Assembly: GCF_037392515.1 (NCBI RefSeq)
Contig: NC_090280.1
Span: 61,021,504-61,085,503 of the forward strand
Length of the DNA stretch: 64,000 nt
DNA from: Haliotis asinina
Taxonomy: Eukaryota; Mollusca; Gastropoda; Lepetellida; Haliotidae
Direction of reading: 5' to 3'
The notes beneath the pieces are model-generated. The model made no database searches. It was not told the DNA's origin and saw only the letters and a list, made by a program, of their open reading frames with translations. Of this stretch, positions 60,320 through 64,000 are shown in pieces (the first letter of the stretch is position 1; each line of letters begins with the position of its first letter). The translations under genes were made by a program, and so were the position numbers.

Positions 60320-61547
60320 CCGTGGCGTGAAATCAATACCGCTATTGTTTATCACGTGTCTCGTAGAGCGATTTACTTCAGCAGAACACCATCGCGACAC
60401 GATTAGCACGAGGAAACTGAATTTTTCAAAATTTAACAACAACCTGTTTCCCTCTTGTTTCAAATGGAATGTTTTGAATGGCGATCCCATATATGCAAAT
60501 TGGGGTCATTTGTCAGATCATGGCTCATCTGATACTTGTCAAGCAGTAGTTGGGGCTGAATATATAAAATTCTCATCTTCACGTGTTGTCAATTCAAAAG
60601 ACTGAACTCCGTCGAATTGGCTCGTATGCGTTGTAATTGGTGATGTAAGAGGACGAAGTCCTTACTTTGAACCAAAACTCCGCTGTGGAGCAGGATGATG
60701 TGACGTAAGGTGAGGTAAAATACGGTTCAACGTCCTGCCTGCCTCACCGCCTGACAGTAATGTCTACAAACAAACGTTCTGTCCACTACGCCACTGGGGA
60801 GGTTTACGGAACACAAAATCAAGGAAACTGAACCCAAATAAAATACCTCAATCTGATACTGACAGATGACGACAGAGAAGTGTTTTGAGGGCTTTTTCAT
60901 GGGAGTTTGTTCTCTAACGTTGATTCATGAGAAAATTTATTCCGTGTTATTTCGTTACTGCTTTCCTTCAGCTTTATTTGTTCTGAAACCATAGCAATTC
61001 TGAATACCACTTACTGACAATCACTATATTTACCCAAGGTTTGGAGAACGTGATACCATCTTTAATTGCGCGGCACAGAATAATGGCGTCAGAGGTCTAT
61101 TGAGTACTGTAATCCTATGATGGTTTCTGGGTGATGAGGAGTTGGCCTCGAAAACAGAATTCAATTTGGACACGGTCTTTCCTGTGTCTACATGCATGTC
61201 TCAGCGGATAGAATTGGGCTGAGTTAGAGTGTTACACGCTGTGTAATCACTGTGGCGATGTTGACACTTTGAAGCCGATAGATGATGAAGATTGAAGGGG
61301 GCACTGTATCTCAGATTTGGGTCAATGTCCGAGGTTGTGCCTCGAGATGGAGGTAAATCAGGCTGGAATAAGGGAGAGAAATGGGAAAATAGATGAATTT
61401 AAACGGAAATGGAACGTTTTCATTTAATAATTGCGACAAACGGAAATATGCTGGATGATATCTTTACAATATCATTGTAAACCCAAAACAAGCACTCACG
61501 AGCACACTCGCTAAGTTTGTTTGTTTTGATAGCTTTTAACAATGAAC
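60320..61547. other. No supported gene
   Basis: The ORF at 60327-60605 (92 codons) is open but has no recognised motif. Nothing else seen. Confidence 0.45.
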
Positions 61548-61670
61548 TCAACAATACACTACTTGCATGACGCCGCTCTATAACTAATCGATTCTGGACC
61601 CGACAATACATTGGTAAATGGAGAGCATCGATCTGTGAGCCTGACCACCTCGACCTAAGCGTATCGGTTG
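61548..61670 (-). repeat. Abalone-type SINE, degenerate
   Basis: CTCTATAACTAATCGATTCTG, GACCCGACAATACATTGGT, GAGCATCGATCTGTGAGCC and TGACCACCTCGACC keep the family order. Confidence 0.5.
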
Positions 61671-61721
61671 ACAATGCTGTCTATAACACTGGCAGAAAAG
61701 TTAACGTGTTCATGGCTTGGG

Positions 61722-61855
61722 CTTTACCCGCTTTGAGCAGCATTCCAGCAATACCGCGGGGTTTACCAGAAATCGTCCTCAGACACTGACATCTTGACGA
61801 TTCAGTGATCAACAGTATGAACATGGATCTACGCAATTGGAAACATTGATCAGGT
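61722..61855 (-). repeat. Abalone-type SINE, tail-side half
   Basis: AGCAGCATTCCAGCAATACC, GATTCAGTGATCAACAGTAT and GAACATGGATCTACGCAATT follow the family order. Confidence 0.55.
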
Positions 61856-62846
61856 TTATTGGTAGTAAAGGGTTGGAGAATATGTTTGTTCTTTTCGATA
61901 CAGGGCTTAAACCTCCAGAAAATATTTTAAAAGTGATCTTTTGAAGGAATACTCACCGTCAGCACAAAACATCCTATGCTACACCTGAGCACTGTATAGG
62001 AGGCATTGTGTATTCGTGGCATTTGACAATGGGAGCCGTAACCGTCTATACTCATTTACGAAACAATAAATCTGGCATCGTTTAGTAGGTTAGATCTCTG
62101 ACTCACAGTACTTTCTAAAAGGTACTGTGTAATCCAAACTGAGTCATCTCCCCGTTGAAATCAAGATTCCCACCACTGTTTTAAATGATTTAAGTTGGAG
62201 AAACCGTAGGAAAATATGGAAGAACATATTCTTTATCGCAATAAAGAGCCTACACCGAAACTGCGCTTTTAAATTGTACTTTAGAACTTGTTCGTCTATT
62301 CATCTTACATTCCCTAAATGCCCCAACTTCTAAATGCTTCTCAAACAGGTGACTTTGGGTGATATATATAGTGACAGCCACGGTACGGAACTCCAGGCTT
62401 TGTCGGCGGTTAACCGCATTACTTAGGTTAGAAAATGGATATTTTACAGGCGCTTTGTGTAACTTCTCACCATTTCATTGGGAGATGCAATAAATGTGAC
62501 TAGATTAGAGTGACCTCCCTTTCCAAACAACGTAAACAAATGATGAAATTGACAGAAATTATCGAAAAGCGGGTATGGAGCCCTTTTTAGGTTGTGTCAA
62601 CACTTTTCTGAGCAAATTTGTATTGAATTTTAGTTGAAGAGATGTTGTGTCCGTCGTATTGGCCTAAAGCCAGTAAATCATTTACTGGCAGAGCGTAGTG
62701 TTGCACAACTGTACGTAAATAATTTGCTGATATTAAAGGACTATTTTCGAATGACAAGTTCATTCTACCGGTACAACGTCAGTACGCGACAATTTACAGA
62801 GTATTATTATTAACGCGTGTGTAGCCAGAGGATATTTAGTTTTATC
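61856..62846. promoter_or_regulatory. Upstream region of the TRPT1-like gene
   Basis: About 1 kb with no other gene. It should contain the promoter and 5' UTR of the gene starting at 62847, but I see no convincing TATA box or CpG-rich core. Confidence 0.3.
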
Positions 62847-64000
62847 ATGAGTGAAAACAGTCCTGTAGCTCAATCGTCCAACTCCAATGCGGAAAAAAAG
62901 AATGGTTGGGTTGGACCGCCGACCAAGGAGTGGCTTGAAAACAGGTTGTCAAAGAGGTTATGTTACCTGCTTCGGTATGGTGCTCTCAAAGAGGGACTTC
63001 ATGCTGATGATCAAGGTACGTTGAAAACGAATACATGTTAGCCTGTTGTTTATTTCCGGGAGGTGATGATGACTTTTATGGAAATACAATGATTCATAAC
63101 AATGTGAATGACCCCAACTAAAAATCATATACAAAGTAAGTGATACCCCTACCATTTTGTGACCCGTGAAGGTCTGGTGTAGAACAGGCCTTCAGCAACC
63201 CATGCTTGTCATAAAAAGCGAATATGCTTATCATAAGAGGCAACTAATGAGATCGGATGGTCAGGCTCTCTGACTTGGTTGACACATGTCATCAGTTCCC
63301 AGTTGCCCAGATCGATGCTCATGCTGTTGATCACTGGATTGTCTGGTCCAGACATGATTATTTACAGACTGCCACCATATAGCTGGAATATTGCTGAGTG
63401 TGGCCTAAAACTCAGCTCACTAATTTGATCACCTCCCATTTTGTGTAAATCCATCCTCATACTGTTGATCACTGGATTGTCAGGTCCAGGTTTGAATATT
63501 TACAGACTGCCCTCATATAGCTGGAATATTGCGTGGGCTGTGTTAAGCAACCAAATAAACAGTGTGCCCATCATTGACTTGTCTGGTCCACACTTGGTGT
63601 GTTTTTAAACAAACAAAAAGCAAACCTATACGACAATAAGGATACTGATGCCAGTCATTGCGGGACTGCATATACATAGATGTTCATGATATCAATCACT
63701 GGATTGTATGGCCAAGTAATCATATGATGATATCTCTTTGTGTGGTGCTAAACAACAAAGGAAAATATGCTGAACAGCAAAAGAAATGCAGTTTTCATCA
63801 AATGAAATCTCATAAAAGTAAGTGTTCATGTTTATGTCTTCCATATGTCTTGAAAACTTGACAAAAAACCAGAGTTGCTAATCTTTGTGCTGCTCAGTAT
63901 AGTACAACTTATGGTGTACTCATTTCAGGGTATGTCAACATAGAGGAGCTGTGTACAGCAAACCTCTTAAGCGACCACACCCAAGAGGAGGTGCTTGAGG
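62847..64000 (+). CDS. TRPT1: tRNA 2'-phosphotransferase, first two coding exons (3' end beyond the window)
   Basis: Tpt1/KptA enzymes remove the 2'-phosphate left at the splice junction of ligated tRNA, transferring it to NAD+. Exon 1 is 62847-63015 (56 codons plus one base) with the ATG at 62847; a GTG 30 bases upstream is open but not a start. Exon 2 begins at 63929 and runs off the window. The donor is AAG|GTACGT and the acceptor TTTCAG|GG; joining keeps the frame (phase 1) and creates a Gly codon. The product has a Ser/Asn-rich lead of about 35 residues, then LSKRLCYLLRYGALKEGL, DDQ and GYVNIEELC, matching the N-terminal block of animal TRPT1. The family usually reads L-R-H; here the Arg is kept and the His is Tyr. 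The 913-bp intron contains SINE DNA. Confidence 0.85.
63167..63426 (+). repeat. Abalone-type SINE in the TRPT1-like intron, near full length
   Basis: CCCGTGAAGGTCTGGTGTAG, CAGCAACCCATGCTTGTCAT, GATCGGATGGTCAGGCTCTC, GTTGACACATGTCATCAGTT, CTGGATTGTCTGGTCCAGAC, ACCATATAGCTGGAATATTG and AAAACTCAGCTCACTAATTTG in order. Confidence 0.9.
63447..63560 (+). repeat. Abalone-type SINE, tail half, tandem to the previous copy
   Basis: CATCCTCATACTGTTGATCA, CTGGATTGTCAGGTCCAGG, ATTTACAGACTGCCCTCATA and AGCTGGAATATTGCGTGGGC; no ACTC tail. It may be an independent insertion or a partial duplication. Confidence 0.75.

Larger units (their letters stand above)
63016..63928 (+). other. TRPT1: Intron 1 of the TRPT1-like gene
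   Basis: GT at 63016 and AG at 63927-63928, 913 bp. It holds one full and one partial SINE in the same orientation as the gene. The open stretch at 63658-63861 is intronic. Confidence 0.8.

Overview
This window reads as nuclear DNA of a gastropod mollusc, most likely an abalone (Haliotis). The main reason is the SINE-type repeat, copied more than a dozen times on both strands, whose arms read GTGAGTGAGTTTAGTTTTAC and CCGTTAGTCGCCTCTTACGA; I recognise this family from memory as characteristic of abalone genomes. Introns with GT..AG ends, AT-rich spacers, tetranucleotide microsatellites and animal-type transposons fit. There are no operons, Shine-Dalgarno sites or CRISPR arrays. Most of the 64 kb is accessory repeat DNA.

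Region by region. 1-2952 is a large element with terminal inverted repeats of at least 214 bp, cut by the left window edge. 2953-10233 holds no gene I can support. 10234-19226 is a three-level nest: a decayed Tc1-type transposon (Tc1-A) is split by an I/Nimb-like LINE of about 6.1 kb, and the LINE is split near the end of its ORF2 by a second Tc1-type transposon (Tc1-B) with an intact 337-residue DD34E transposase and perfect 28-bp inverted repeats. Removing each insert with one target-site copy restores the reading frame of its host. 21.85-30.3 kb carries two diverged blocks, X and Y, arranged X1-Y1-X2-Y2, with another dead Tc1 copy (Tc1-C) between X1 and Y1 and a 13-copy 53-bp minisatellite between X2 and Y2. 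30.5-44 kb is mostly featureless apart from SINE copies and microsatellites. 44.5-60.3 kb contains an exon-like segment, a second diverged duplication (D1 about 46.3-49.6 kb, D2 about 54.9-59.5 kb) and, between its two copies, a minus-strand cluster of decayed short ORFs (50.5-53.2 kb) that includes a PC4/Sub1-like domain and looks like the remains of a virus-like or Polinton-like cassette.

The only cellular gene I can name is at the right edge: the first two coding exons of a tRNA 2'-phosphotransferase (TRPT1/Tpt1/KptA family), plus strand, from 62847 past the window end, with a SINE in its first intron.

How the parts relate: the LINE is a plausible source of the machinery that moved the two SINE families, because all three share a similar 3' end (an ATATTGC-containing stretch followed by an ACTC-repeat tail). 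The insertion order Tc1-A, then LINE, then Tc1-B is read directly from the nesting. All identities are by eye; no alignment or database search was run.
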